From assembly GCA_964500205.1 (NCBI GenBank), contig CAZCNS010000017.1:12251-76250 (forward strand): a stretch of 64,000 bases of DNA, given 5' to 3'. Shown piece after piece: positions 25,386-34,360 of the stretch. Both the position numbers and the translations under genes were made by a program. Origin of the DNA: UBA10329 sp964500205 (lineage in GTDB: Bacteria > Bacteroidota > Bacteroidia > UBA10329). Each line of letters opens with the position of its first letter. The first letter of the stretch is position 1. The notes beneath the pieces were generated by a model. It saw only the letters and a list, made by a program, of their open reading frames with translations. It made no database searches and was not told the DNA's origin.

Positions 25386-26774
25386 CTACTTTCCTATACA
25401 GAACCTCGAAAAAATGTTACCCAGCAGGTCGTCCGTAGTGATCTGCCCTGTGATCTCACCGAGGTGGTGCAGTGCCTTACGGATGTCGATGGCCACGAGA
25501 TCGCTGGGCACGCCATTATCGAAGCCAGCAAGCACATCGCGTAAAGAGGCGGCCGCAGCACCCAGCGCTTCCACATGCCGCTGATTGGTGACGATAGTGC
25601 GGTCATCCTGCAACGCGCTGAGATCCACATGCTCGCGCAGCCTCGCGATTAGCGCGTCCAGCCCCGTGCGTTCCTTGGCGGAGATGGGAATGAAATCGAA
25701 ACCTTTGAATTTCTGTCCGATGTCCTCGGAAGTCCTGTCCACCTTGTTCGCCACGAGCAGGAGCCGGTCTTGCATTCCGGATTTCCGCGCATTCAGGTCT
25801 CCGATCTCAGCGTTCAGCTTCTCCATAGAATAGCTGGACGCATCGAAGAGGAACAGTACGATATCGGCCTGCGCTGCCTTCTGATAGCTGCGTTCGATGC
25901 CAAGGCCCTCGATGGTGTCGGTGGTGTGGCGGATGCCGGCCGTGTCGATGAAACGGTAGCGGATGCCGTCCAGAGTCAACTCATCCTCCACTGTGTCGCG
26001 GGTGGTGCCAGCGATCTCGGACACGATGGCCCGCTCCTCGTTCAGGAGCGCGTTGAGCAGGGTCGATTTGCCCGCGTTCGGCTCCCCGATGATGGCGACC
26101 TGAATCCCTTCCTTGATGACGTTGCCCAGCTCGAACGAGCCAATGAGCGCGGAGATGGCCGAGAGGATGCGGTCGACCAGCGCGGTCATCTGCGTGCGGT
26201 CGGCAAACTCCACGTCCTCTTCCGCGAAATCAAGTTCCAGCTCGATCAGCGAGGCGAAATCCATGAGCTGCTGACGGAGGTCGCTTAGGTCGCGGCTGAA
26301 ACCACCGCGCATCTGGTGCATCGCCACCTTGTGGGCCGCTGCCGATGATGCCGCGATGAGGTCACCGATGGCCTCGGCCTGCGAGAGGTCTATCTTCTTA
26401 TTTAGGAACGCCCGCATGGCATACTCGCCCGGACGGGCCATACGACAGCCGTTCGCGCCCAGCAGTTGCAGTATCTGTTTCTGAATGAACGTAGAGCCGT
26501 GGCAGCTGATCTCCACGCTGTCCTCGCCCGTGAACGACCGCGGATTGCGGAACACACTCACAAGCACCTCGTCCACGATCTCATCCCCGTCCATGATGTG
26601 CCCGAAAAGGATGGTGTGGCCCTTCGCCTCACTCAACGTCTTCTTCCCTTTCGGTTTGAAAATGCTGTCTGTGAAACGGAACGCATCCCTGCCCGAAACG
26701 CGGATGACGGCAATCGCCCCGCTTCCCGCAGGGGTGGCCGGGGCCATGATGGTGTCGTCTATGGAGTGGAGCAT
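25386..26774 (-). CDS. mnmE: tRNA uridine-5-carboxymethylaminomethyl(34) synthesis GTPase
   Basis: A 462-residue protein with the MnmE layout: an N-terminal formyl-THF-binding domain, a helical domain, an inserted G domain (GEPNAGKST, DTAGIR, NKVD) and the C-terminal FCIGK motif whose cysteine is required for activity. With MnmG it modifies wobble U34 in tRNAs. The ATG at 26774 encodes MLHSIDDTIMAPATPAGSGAIAVIR, normal for the family. It stands alone here; mnmG is not in the window. Confidence 0.97.
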   Translation of the reverse strand: MLHSIDDTIMAPATPAGSGAIAVIRVSGRDAFRFTDSIFKPKGKKTLSEAKGHTILFGHIMDGDEIVDEVLVSVFRNPRSFTGEDSVEISCHGSTFIQKQILQLLGANGCRMARPGEYAMRAFLNKKIDLSQAEAIGDLIAASSAAAHKVAMHQMRGGFSRDLSDLRQQLMDFASLIELELDFAEEDVEFADRTQMTALVDRILSAISALIGSFELGNVIKEGIQVAIIGEPNAGKSTLLNALLNEERAIVSEIAGTTRDTVEDELTLDGIRYRFIDTAGIRHTTDTIEGLGIERSYQKAAQADIVLFLFDASSYSMEKLNAEIGDLNARKSGMQDRLLLVANKVDRTSEDIGQKFKGFDFIPISAKERTGLDALIARLREHVDLSALQDDRTIVTNQRHVEALGAAAASLRDVLAGFDNGVPSDLVAIDIRKALHHLGEITGQITTDDLLGNIFSRFCIGK

Positions 26775-26861
26775 TTTCTTAGAGTGACGGGGGACGGGCT
26801 TGCAACTTGAGGCTTTTGGCTAACAGCTATCTCAGAGGTCATGCAAAAGTAATCCCACCAC

Positions 26862-26892
26862 TTGGGCATCCCCTGTGATCGGCCTACTTTTG
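26862..26892 (+). promoter_or_regulatory. sucD promoter: TTG (-33) and TACTTTTG (-7)
   Basis: TTG at 26862-26864 and TACTTTTG at 26885-26892 are separated by 20 bp, the preferred Bacteroidota spacing, and lie 32 nt upstream of the sucD ATG. This is the best two-part promoter in the window. Confidence 0.6.
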
Positions 26893-26924
26893 CGCTCCGT
26901 CAAAAAACATCAAACAGCAAGACA

Positions 26925-27806
26925 ATGAGCGTTCTGGTAAATAAGGATTCGAGGGTAATCGTGCAGGGCTTCACAGGCAGTGAGGGTACTTTCCACGCTT
27001 CTCAGATGATAGAGTACGGTACCAACGTGGTAGGCGGTGTGACCCCTGGCAAGGGCGGACAGACACACCTTGACCGCCCTGTTTTCAACACCGTGGCCGA
27101 GGCCGTGCAGAAGGCAGGTGCCAACGTGAGCATCATCTTCGTGCCGCCCGCATTCGCAGCCGATGCCATCATGGAGGCCGCTGAGGCAGGAATCGCACTC
27201 ATTGTAACCATAACCGAAGGCATTCCCGTGGCCGACATGGTGAAGGCCAAGAACTACCTCAAGGGCCGAAACGTTCGTCTGATCGGGCCTAACTGCCCCG
27301 GTGTCATCACCCCCGGTGAGGCCAAGGTGGGCATCATGCCCGGTTTCGTGTTCAAGAAAGGCCGCATCGGCATTGTGTCCAAGTCGGGCACATTGACATA
27401 CGAAGCTGCGGATCAAGTGAGCAAGGCCGGACTGGGCGTGAGCACGGCCATCGGCATCGGTGGCGACCCCATCATCGGCACCACCACCAAGGAGGCCGTG
27501 GAGCTTTTCATGAACGACCCTGAGACCGATGCCATCGTGATGATCGGTGAGATAGGTGGAACACTGGAGGCAGAGGCCTCTCGGTATATCCAAAGTACAG
27601 GCAACAAGAAGCCGGTGATCGGCTTCATTGCCGGACAGACCGCGCCAAAGGGCCGTACCATGGGCCACGCGGGTGCCATAGTGGGCGGAGATGAGGACAC
27701 GGCAGAGGCCAAGATGAAGATCATGGGCGAGTGCGGCATCCACGTGGTAGCGTCACCTGGCGACATCGGTGAGACCGTTGCCAAGGTGATGGGCATCACC
27801 GCCTGA
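26925..27806 (+). CDS. sucD: Succinate--CoA ligase (ADP-forming) subunit alpha
   Basis: From the ATG at 26925 (MSVLVNKDSRVIVQGFTGSEG) the protein has 293 residues. The CoA-binding N-domain (TPGKGG, VPPAFAADAI) is followed by the ligase domain with KSGTLTYEA, EIGGTLE and the active-site phosphohistidine in MGHAGAI. It catalyses substrate-level phosphorylation in the TCA cycle together with SucC, which is not adjacent, as often in Bacteroidota. The longer frame begins upstream of the promoter box and is rejected. Confidence 0.96.
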   Translation: MSVLVNKDSRVIVQGFTGSEGTFHASQMIEYGTNVVGGVTPGKGGQTHLDRPVFNTVAEAVQKAGANVSIIFVPPAFAADAIMEAAEAGIALIVTITEGIPVADMVKAKNYLKGRNVRLIGPNCPGVITPGEAKVGIMPGFVFKKGRIGIVSKSGTLTYEAADQVSKAGLGVSTAIGIGGDPIIGTTTKEAVELFMNDPETDAIVMIGEIGGTLEAEASRYIQSTGNKKPVIGFIAGQTAPKGRTMGHAGAIVGGDEDTAEAKMKIMGECGIHVVASPGDIGETVAKVMGITA

Positions 27807-27908
27807 ATCGGAAAAACTGACCAACAGCAGGAGGCGGGGTGACCTGTGTCATAGGACACGGTCATCCCGCCTGTGATTTTTGTATCATCAACAAACACTT
27901 CAACCATC

Positions 27909-28211
27909 ATGAAAAAAGCAATTCTTACCACCGTTTTCAGCATACTACTTGGCGTTTCAGGCCTGATGGCGCAGAACAGCCCACTGTACAGCGGAAAGGA
28001 CCTTTTCGACAAGTTCACTGGCACAAGTGAGGTCATTATGGATGTGCAGGGATTCTCTTACAAATACAGCGGTGACTGGCTGCGCTTCATGAAACTGGAG
28101 AATGACAATGCCATTAGTTTCTCCAGAGGGCGCGTCACGCACCACTACGACCTGCGCAGGGTGGTTCTTCTGCAGGAGGAGGGCAGTTTCGTGAAAGTGT
28201 TCGTCCGCTGA
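27909..28211 (+). CDS. Small secreted protein of unknown function
   Basis: A 100-residue protein beginning with a clear signal peptide (MKKAILTTVFSILLGVSGLMAQ, cleavage after LMA). The mature part of about 78 residues is predicted beta-rich (SEVIMDVQGFSYKYSGDWLRFM, RGRVTHHYDLRRVVLLQEEGSFVKVFV). I recognise no family. It is followed by a strong intrinsic terminator, so it is a short monocistronic unit or the end of the sucD transcript 100 bp upstream. Confidence 0.75.
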   Translation: MKKAILTTVFSILLGVSGLMAQNSPLYSGKDLFDKFTGTSEVIMDVQGFSYKYSGDWLRFMKLENDNAISFSRGRVTHHYDLRRVVLLQEEGSFVKVFVR

Positions 28212-28241
28212 GGAATCTCGCAAACGGTTAATTCACATCAC

Positions 28242-28278
28242 AAGACCTTGGGCCATCTGCCCAGGGTCTTTTTTTTTC
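28242..28278 (+). terminator. Rho-independent terminator
   Basis: The stem AAGACCTTGGGC / GCCCAGGGTCTT with a short loop (catct) is followed by nine T residues. It ends the transcript of the small secreted protein. Confidence 0.9.
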
Positions 28279-28388
28279 AATGAAGAAACACTTGGTTGAA
28301 GGCGGATTCTTCTTACGCCTGAAAATTGATGAACCTCCACTGTTCACATTTCGGTCACCTCAGCCATACAATGCCTTAACAGGCCCGA

Positions 28389-28396
28389 TACCTTTG
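28389..28396 (+). promoter_or_regulatory. TACCTTTG box 4 nt before the M61 peptidase start (predicted leaderless)
   Basis: A perfect TAnnTTTG, then CAGC and ATG at 28401. It lies just after a terminator, so this must be the gene's own promoter unless the start is further downstream. Confidence 0.55.
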
Positions 28397-28400
28397 CAGC

Positions 28401-30143
28401 ATGGAGCAACTGCAGACCACCTATCGCCTCATCTACCGCGAACCCCACCGTCAGTTTCTTGATGTCGAGATGACCATTGACGGCATCAGTGGGAGCACAC
28501 TCAGCCTTCAGCTACCTGCTTGGCGTCCGGGCCGTTATGAGCTGGCGCATTTTGCAAAGAACATACAGCGTTTCACCGCCAACGGTGATAACGGTGCCTC
28601 CCTCCCTTTCCGAAAGCTGACCAAAGACCTCTGGGAGATCAACTGCTCGGGCAGCTCCTCGGTGCGGGTGTCTTACAACTATTACGCAGCCGAGATGAAT
28701 GCCGGCAGCACATTCGTGAACGAGCATCAACTGTACGTAAACCCAGTGAACTGCCTGATGTATGTGCCTGATCGCATCAACCTGCCAGCCTCAGTTGAAT
28801 TGGAGATACCGGAAGACTGGAAAGTGGCCTGCGCCATGCGCCCATCCGGTCCAAGGAAAATGTTGGCCATGGATTTTCATGAGCTGGCCGATTCACCCCT
28901 TATTGCCAGCAATACCTTGCAGCACGGCACATACGAGACACATGGCGTCACCTTCCACTTGTGGTTTCAAGGTGAGTTCAAGCCTGAATGGGAGCGCATC
29001 ATCGGAGATTTCAAGAAATTCACTGATGCGCAGGTGGAGGCTTGGGGCGATTTTCCAGTAAAGGACTACCACTTTCTTTTTCAAGTACTCACCTACCCGA
29101 CTTACCATGGTGTAGAGCATGCGAACTCTACCGTGATTACGCTCGGCCCCAGCTACGACATCCTGAAGCCCGTGCTCTACGATGAATTCCTCGGCATCAG
29201 CTCGCACGAACTTTTTCACGCATGGAATGTGAAGGCACTGCGACCTGCCGACCTGCTGCCTTACGACTATACCCGCGAGAACTACACGCGACTGGGCTAT
29301 GTGGCCGAAGGGGTGACCACCTATGCTGGGGACCTGTTCCTTTATCGCTCTGGGGTTTTCACTGACTACGATTTCTTCAAGAACATCCATAAGCTGTTTC
29401 AACGGCACTTTCACAATTACGGACGCTTCAACCTGCCCGTGGCCGACAGCTCGTTCGACACTTGGCTGGATGGCTACGCAAAAGGTATCCCCGACCGAAA
29501 GACCTCTATCTACACAGAGGGTGCGCTGCTGGCCATGATGCTCGACATCAGCCTGCTGCGCAACACGGACAACCGCCATGGCCTGATGACTGTCATGAGG
29601 CTGCTCTACGAGCGTTTTGCGAAGCAGGGAAAAGGATATACCGAAGACGACTACCGTTCGGTAATTGAAGAGGTGGCAGGGCGCAGCTATGCCGACTTCT
29701 TCGCTTCCTACTATCATGGCACCGAAGACATCGAGCCGCTGCTCACCGAGCTGCTCGGTCATGTTGGATTGGGCATCAGCAATATCCGCTCAAGGCTCTA
29801 TTTCGAGAACAGATTCGGATTCAAGGTGAAATATATCCGCGAGCGCAGCGCAGAGATCACCGAGATCGCACCCGGCTCCATTGCCGACCGTGCGGGCCTG
29901 AGCATCGGGGACGAGATCGTCTCCATCAACGGCATACGACTGCTGGGCAACCTCAAGGAGTGGTGCAAGTATTTTCAGGAGGAAACGGTGACCTTCACGG
30001 TCAACAATGGGGAGGACACCTTCAAGGTGCAGCTTACGCCCACAGATGAGCGATACTATCGCACCCGCTGGCCCGAGAAGAACCGCGAGGCGAACGAGGC
30101 GCAGCGCACCGCCTACAAGGCTTGGACGGGAAGGGATTTCTGA
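28401..30143 (+). CDS. M61-family (glycyl aminopeptidase-like) metallopeptidase with PDZ domain
   Basis: A 580-residue protein. An N-terminal beta domain (WRPGRYELAHFAKNIQ) precedes a gluzincin catalytic domain with GVEHANST near 237 and the zinc motif SSHELFHAWNVK (His269, Glu270, His273). The downstream VAEGVTTYAGDL supplies the third ligand. A PDZ domain follows (about 475-555: RSAEITEIAPGSIADRAGLSIGDEIVSING). M61 enzymes release N-terminal residues or act as endopeptidases. No signal peptide is visible, so a cytoplasmic location is likely, unlike many relatives. It converges with serA, 6 bp away. Confidence 0.92.
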   Translation: MEQLQTTYRLIYREPHRQFLDVEMTIDGISGSTLSLQLPAWRPGRYELAHFAKNIQRFTANGDNGASLPFRKLTKDLWEINCSGSSSVRVSYNYYAAEMNAGSTFVNEHQLYVNPVNCLMYVPDRINLPASVELEIPEDWKVACAMRPSGPRKMLAMDFHELADSPLIASNTLQHGTYETHGVTFHLWFQGEFKPEWERIIGDFKKFTDAQVEAWGDFPVKDYHFLFQVLTYPTYHGVEHANSTVITLGPSYDILKPVLYDEFLGISSHELFHAWNVKALRPADLLPYDYTRENYTRLGYVAEGVTTYAGDLFLYRSGVFTDYDFFKNIHKLFQRHFHNYGRFNLPVADSSFDTWLDGYAKGIPDRKTSIYTEGALLAMMLDISLLRNTDNRHGLMTVMRLLYERFAKQGKGYTEDDYRSVIEEVAGRSYADFFASYYHGTEDIEPLLTELLGHVGLGISNIRSRLYFENRFGFKVKYIRERSAEITEIAPGSIADRAGLSIGDEIVSINGIRLLGNLKEWCKYFQEETVTFTVNNGEDTFKVQLTPTDERYYRTRWPEKNREANEAQRTAYKAWTGRDF

Positions 30144-30149
30144 ATCATA

Positions 30150-32048
30150 TCAGTAAAGCACCCTCAGCTTCACCGTGTGGTCGATGGCCTTCAGCTCTCG
30201 CATCACTTCACGATTGTACTTCTTGTCGATGTCTGTGACAAGATAACCGATGCCCTCGTTGGTCTTCAGGCTCTGGCCGAGGATGTTGATGTCATATTTG
30301 GAGAAGATGCTGTTGATGCGCGCCAAGATGCCCGGCACGTTGGCATGAATGTGCAAAAGGCGGTGCGCACCTTTCACCTCTACCATCCGCACAGGCGGCA
30401 GATTGACGCTGTTGCTGGTATTGCCAGTATTCACGTAGCTCACGAGCGATTCTGGCACATAGCTGGCGATGTTCTTCTGCGCCTCGATGGTGCTGCCGCC
30501 CACGTGGGGGGTCAGGATCAGGTTCGGAAGGCCAATGAGCGGACTTTCGAAGGGGTCGCTGTTGGATCCCGGTTCCTTGGGGAAAACATCCACGGCCGCG
30601 CCTCGAAGCTTCCCTGATTCAAGATATTTTCTCAGTGCTTCGATATCCACCACATGCCCTCGGCTCAGGTTGATGAACACCGCCCCATCCTTCATCATCT
30701 TAAACTCGCGGTCACCTATGAGGGCGCGGTTCTCGGAACGACCGTCCACGTGCAGGGTCACCACATCGCATCTGCGCAGCACATCCTTCAGGCTGGGCAT
30801 CTTTCGGGCATTGCCAAGGGCAAGTTTCTCCTCTACATCATAGTAATAGACCGCCATCCCCAATGCCTCGGCCAGCACCGAGAGCTGTGAACCGATATTG
30901 CCGTAGCCGATGATGCCCAGTTTCTTGCCACGGATCTCGTTACTGTCGCTCGCGCTCTTGTCCCATTTACCCCGGTGCATGGCGTTGCTTTTGGCGTAAG
31001 TGCCGCGCATGAGCAGGATCATCTCCCCTATGACCAGCTCTACCACGCTGCGGGTGTTGCTGAAAGGAGCATTGAACACCGCGACACCTGCTGTTGTGGC
31101 CGCTTCGAGGTCTATCTGATTGGTGCCGATACAGAACGCGCCCACCGCCATCAGCTTATCTGCCGCTGCTATAACCTTGGCCGTCACCTTGGTCTTGCTG
31201 CGTATGCCAAGGATGTGAACCCCCTTGATGGCCTTCAGCAATTCCTCCTCATTCAGCGCCTTGGGTGCCGTTTGCACAGTGTAACCCTCATCGCGCAGCA
31301 TCGCTTCGGCATCCTGATGAATGTTTTCCAGCAAAAGGACGTTGATACGATTCTTGGGGAAAGAGATGGCACCCGGCAGCTTGTTCTTGTAGAGGAACTC
31401 ATCGAGGCTTGGGGTCACATGGTCGGCCTTGTCGAGGATGTTCTTGCGGGCAACGTTCTCAGTGAAGGCGTAGAACTTGTGCGCGATGCCGGCTGCCTTC
31501 ATCTGGTAGTCGGAGAACCCGTCACCGATCACGTGGATCTCGCCCGGAAGGTCCATCTTGCGCAACTGATCGATCTTGCCATCGGGCTTGGCGAGGTCAT
31601 TATCGCGGTCAAATCCCACGATGTTTCCCTTTCTATCAAAACGGAAAGTGTTGGCGTAAATCCGCTCGGACGGAATCCCGTACTTGCCCATGATGGGATC
31701 GATGAACTCTTTGAAGCCGCAAGAGACGATATAGATGTCATCCGCATATTTCTGAAAGAACTCCTTGTTACGGGCAATGGACTTTGAGATCTTGCGGTTA
31801 AGGCGTTTCAACAAGAGGTCAAGGTGCTCCTCTCGCGCCTCAAGGATCCTCAGACGCAACATCAGTGACTCCGTGAAGGTGATATCACCGTCAACTCCTT
31901 GGTCTGTTATCTCAGCTATCCTGCGGATCTTCTGCTCGCGCTCCGGGTCGGTCTTAAGGCTTATCTCTGCCAATTCCTCAAATGCCTCTACCTGAGTAAG
32001 GGTGCTGTCAAAATCGAAAACGAAGGTGCGTCTGGGCTGGTCGGCCAT
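30150..32048 (-). CDS. Fused HAD phosphatase (SerB-like) / D-3-phosphoglycerate dehydrogenase with ACT domain
   Basis: A 632-residue fusion. Residues 9-215 form a HAD phosphatase (DFDSTLT at 12-18, later VIGDGFSD at 173-180) like phosphoserine phosphatase. Residues 235-545 are a D-2-hydroxyacid dehydrogenase of SerA type (GYGNIGSQ at 381-388, catalytic histidine in HVGGST at 515). Residues 555-632 form an ACT domain for serine feedback. The protein could carry out the first and last steps of serine synthesis; the SerC transaminase is not in the window. That the phosphatase acts on phosphoserine is inferred from context. Confidence 0.92.
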   Translation of the reverse strand: MADQPRRTFVFDFDSTLTQVEAFEELAEISLKTDPEREQKIRRIAEITDQGVDGDITFTESLMLRLRILEAREEHLDLLLKRLNRKISKSIARNKEFFQKYADDIYIVSCGFKEFIDPIMGKYGIPSERIYANTFRFDRKGNIVGFDRDNDLAKPDGKIDQLRKMDLPGEIHVIGDGFSDYQMKAAGIAHKFYAFTENVARKNILDKADHVTPSLDEFLYKNKLPGAISFPKNRINVLLLENIHQDAEAMLRDEGYTVQTAPKALNEEELLKAIKGVHILGIRSKTKVTAKVIAAADKLMAVGAFCIGTNQIDLEAATTAGVAVFNAPFSNTRSVVELVIGEMILLMRGTYAKSNAMHRGKWDKSASDSNEIRGKKLGIIGYGNIGSQLSVLAEALGMAVYYYDVEEKLALGNARKMPSLKDVLRRCDVVTLHVDGRSENRALIGDREFKMMKDGAVFINLSRGHVVDIEALRKYLESGKLRGAAVDVFPKEPGSNSDPFESPLIGLPNLILTPHVGGSTIEAQKNIASYVPESLVSYVNTGNTSNSVNLPPVRMVEVKGAHRLLHIHANVPGILARINSIFSKYDINILGQSLKTNEGIGYLVTDIDKKYNREVMRELKAIDHTVKLRVLY

Positions 32049-32077
32049 TTATTTATCAGATTGAAAAAATGACGTGG

Positions 32078-32830
32078 TCAATGTCTCACCTCGAAAAAAA
32101 TCTCGTGGTCGGCTCCGTTGTGGTTGTCCCACGCGGTGAAATATGCACGGTAGCGCCCCTGAGCCCAAGTGGTGTCAACGGGAAACCACCATCCAATGCC
32201 AGAGAAATCGATCGTATTGTCGATGATGTTGTTGGCAAAAGTGAATTCATGTAGCACAAAGGGGCCATCCACACTTGCTATGCGCACCGATGCGAAATTC
32301 AGGGAGGTCTCATCTGAGATCACGCCTCCGAGCACAAACCCCATTCCGATGCGCAAAGTGTCCTGCGGTGCCGGAATGCCATTTATGCTGAAGGCAGGTG
32401 GCACGCTGTCCAGCACATTCACCACCCGCACCGGCACCGAGTCAGGATAAGACTCGTTGCCATCGTCATCGATGCAGGACAGAATGATGCGATAGTAGCC
32501 ATTGAATATAGAGTCCGGCAGCAGAATGCTTTCATCCAGATCGAAGGAGGAGCCAGAAATGCCATTGATGACCGCCCTGCGCAGCATAGTGTCACGGGCA
32601 ATGCCATTGAGCGAATCTATGCCCTCCAGCACCATTCTGTACTGAAGAAGGTTTCTATTGTCCGTGAACCGTGCCCGTAGTGGAATACCTTCAACAGTAT
32701 TGACCGTCTGCCATGCCACCGGACTCTGAATAGTCACCGTTGGCCGCTCCGTATCGAATCCATCATCGCATGAAGCAATGGACAAGGCAGCCACAAAGGC
32801 CAATGGCGAGAACACGTTTGAACGCTTCAT
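32078..32830 (-). CDS. Lipoprotein with DUF4625-like beta domains
   Basis: From the ATG at 32830 the protein has 250 residues and a lipoprotein signal ending SIASC. Two beta-sandwich repeats follow: PTVTIQSPVAWQTVNTVEGIPLRARFTDNRNLLQYRM, and a second with PPAFSINGIPAPQDTLRIG and a closing YRAYFTAWDNHNG. This resembles the DUF4625 / bacterial Ig-like lipoproteins common in Bacteroidota. No enzymatic residues are evident. A TAATTTCG box ends 5 nt before the ATG. Confidence 0.72.
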   Translation of the reverse strand: MKRSNVFSPLAFVAALSIASCDDGFDTERPTVTIQSPVAWQTVNTVEGIPLRARFTDNRNLLQYRMVLEGIDSLNGIARDTMLRRAVINGISGSSFDLDESILLPDSIFNGYYRIILSCIDDDGNESYPDSVPVRVVNVLDSVPPAFSINGIPAPQDTLRIGMGFVLGGVISDETSLNFASVRIASVDGPFVLHEFTFANNIIDNTIDFSGIGWWFPVDTTWAQGRYRAYFTAWDNHNGADHEIFFEVRH

Positions 32831-32835
32831 GGCTG

Positions 32836-32843
32836 CGAAATTA
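32836..32843 (-). promoter_or_regulatory. TAATTTCG box 5 nt before the 32830 start (predicted leaderless)
   Basis: A one-mismatch TAnnTTTG on the minus strand followed by CAGCC and ATG. It supports the internal start at 32830 rather than the longer frame. Confidence 0.4.
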
Positions 32844-32970
32844 GCGGGATACGAGGGGAGCCTCACGAAGTTTATCAGGAAAGTTGTTCACCTTCAAAGG
32901 AAATGTGACATTTGCATGCGAAAGTGGTCGCTTGTAACGAATGACTGAATTCGGAGTATAAGACACACTG

Positions 32971-34080
32971 ATGCCACCTGTGCCCATGACCCGGATTATT
33001 ACGGTACTGCTTCTTGCCCTGCTGACGATGGTTCCTGACGCCTTTGCCCAGGATCCCACCTTCACGCAGTTCTGGGCAGCCCGCACATACATCAATCCAG
33101 CGTTTGCCGGTGTCGATGATGGCATCCGTGTTCATGCCAACTACCGCAATCTTTGGACAGCCATTCCAGGGGATTTCAGCACTTACGCGGCAGGTTTCGA
33201 GGTAGGCAATCCAGCCCTTTTCGGTGGTATTGCGTTTCAGGCTGTCGTAGGTAATGAAGGCGAAGGCCAATTGCAGACGCAGCGTTACAGCTTGATGTAC
33301 TCTTACCGTCTCATTGTGGTCCCCAGGATGTTCGACATACACTTCGGACTCGATGCTGCCTACATGAGCAAGCAGATTCGAGACTGGGACTCGTTCGTGT
33401 TCAGCGACCAGCTTCACCCTGTTTTCGGCAATATCAATCCGTCCAATGCCACCCGTCCTGAACGGCTCAGAGTAGAGATGCCAGATTTCAATGCAGGGAT
33501 CTTGGCACGGTTCAATTTCATGCCCGGCAGTGCTAAGAGGAAGACCCGCAAGGTTATTGGCAACACCTTCGGCTTCGCGGCCCACCATATCACATCCCCG
33601 AACGAATCGCTGACAGGTAACACAGAAAAGCTTCCGGTGAAGTTTGTCACCCACTATTCAATGATGCTTCCTGTATCACACCGCAAGGCTAAGAACCCAG
33701 TGTTCATCTCCCCGAATATCATGTACGAGTATCAGCGCAACCTGAGCACCATGAACATCGGCATGTATGCCATGCGCGAGCCGATCATGATTGGAGTTTG
33801 GTATCGAAGTGAGATGCGTTTTGAACGCTACCAGTATGACGCGATCATGTTCAACGTGGGCATCCGAGGCGAGGACAGACGCAAGACCTTCATGTATCAA
33901 ATCGGCTACAGCTACGACCTTACCATTTCCCGTCTGGCTGGTGCCACGGCCGGTAGTCACGAGATTGCCTTGGCATTCGAGTTTCGTACCAGATCCAAAA
34001 CCAAGTCGCGGATGGCAAGAAATCGCGCCCGAAACTGCTACAACTTCCATGGGCCCAAAAGCATGCCTAAGGTGTTCTGA
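32971..34080 (+). CDS. PorP/SprF-family type IX secretion membrane protein
   Basis: A 369-residue outer-membrane beta-barrel protein with a signal peptide (ending DAFAQ) and the family opening QDPTFTQFWAARTYINPAFAG. Repeating amphipathic strands and a C-terminal barrel strand (SHEIALAFEFR) follow. PorP/SprF-like proteins act with T9SS or help anchor adhesins such as SprB. Many Bacteroidota carry several paralogues, often next to a large secreted partner, but none is adjacent here. A second ATG at 32986 would shorten the n-region. Confidence 0.9.
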   Translation: MPPVPMTRIITVLLLALLTMVPDAFAQDPTFTQFWAARTYINPAFAGVDDGIRVHANYRNLWTAIPGDFSTYAAGFEVGNPALFGGIAFQAVVGNEGEGQLQTQRYSLMYSYRLIVVPRMFDIHFGLDAAYMSKQIRDWDSFVFSDQLHPVFGNINPSNATRPERLRVEMPDFNAGILARFNFMPGSAKRKTRKVIGNTFGFAAHHITSPNESLTGNTEKLPVKFVTHYSMMLPVSHRKAKNPVFISPNIMYEYQRNLSTMNIGMYAMREPIMIGVWYRSEMRFERYQYDAIMFNVGIRGEDRRKTFMYQIGYSYDLTISRLAGATAGSHEIALAFEFRTRSKTKSRMARNRARNCYNFHGPKSMPKVF

Positions 34081-34154
34081 CCCTGTTAGGGTTCTCAATT
34101 CATGAGGTATAGAGTTTTTTTTCGGTCAGCAGTTTCATAAATGAAATCCAGCAC

Positions 34155-34162
34155 TACCTTTG
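34155..34162 (+). promoter_or_regulatory. TACCTTTG promoter box of tRNA-Asp
   Basis: A perfect TAnnTTTG, 18 bp before the tRNA 5' end; a TTTC at 34133-34136 sits near the -33 position. Confidence 0.55.
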
Positions 34163-34180
34163 CAGCCCTAAAACAACCTT

Positions 34181-34254
34181 GGTTCGGTAGTTCAGTTGGT
34201 TAGAATGCCGCCCTGTCACGGCGGAGGTCGCGGGTTCGAGTCCCGTCCGGACCG
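34181..34254 (+). tRNA. tRNA-Asp (anticodon GTC)
   Basis: A 74-nt cloverleaf. The acceptor stem GGTTCGG pairs with CCGGACC, the D arm holds GTTCAGTTGGTTAGAAT, the anticodon stem CCGCC/GGCGG flanks the loop CTGTCAC, and the T arm is GCGGGTTCGAGTCCCGT. The discriminator base is G, which is the identity base for Asp. CCA is not encoded. It is a stand-alone tRNA gene with its own promoter box and terminator. Confidence 0.97.
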
Positions 34255-34260
34255 CATAAC

Positions 34261-34297
34261 AAGCCTCGGAGCTGCTTTAGCTCCGGGGCTTTTTTTA
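34261..34297 (+). terminator. Rho-independent terminator after tRNA-Asp
   Basis: The stem AGCCTCGGAGC / GCTCCGGGGCT with loop TGCTTTA is followed by a run of seven T. Confidence 0.9.
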
Positions 34298-34360
34298 TGC
34301 GAATGATGTGATTGAGATGCTCATGCCAGTTGAGGTGAAGTTGAAAAGTATCTTTCGCGA

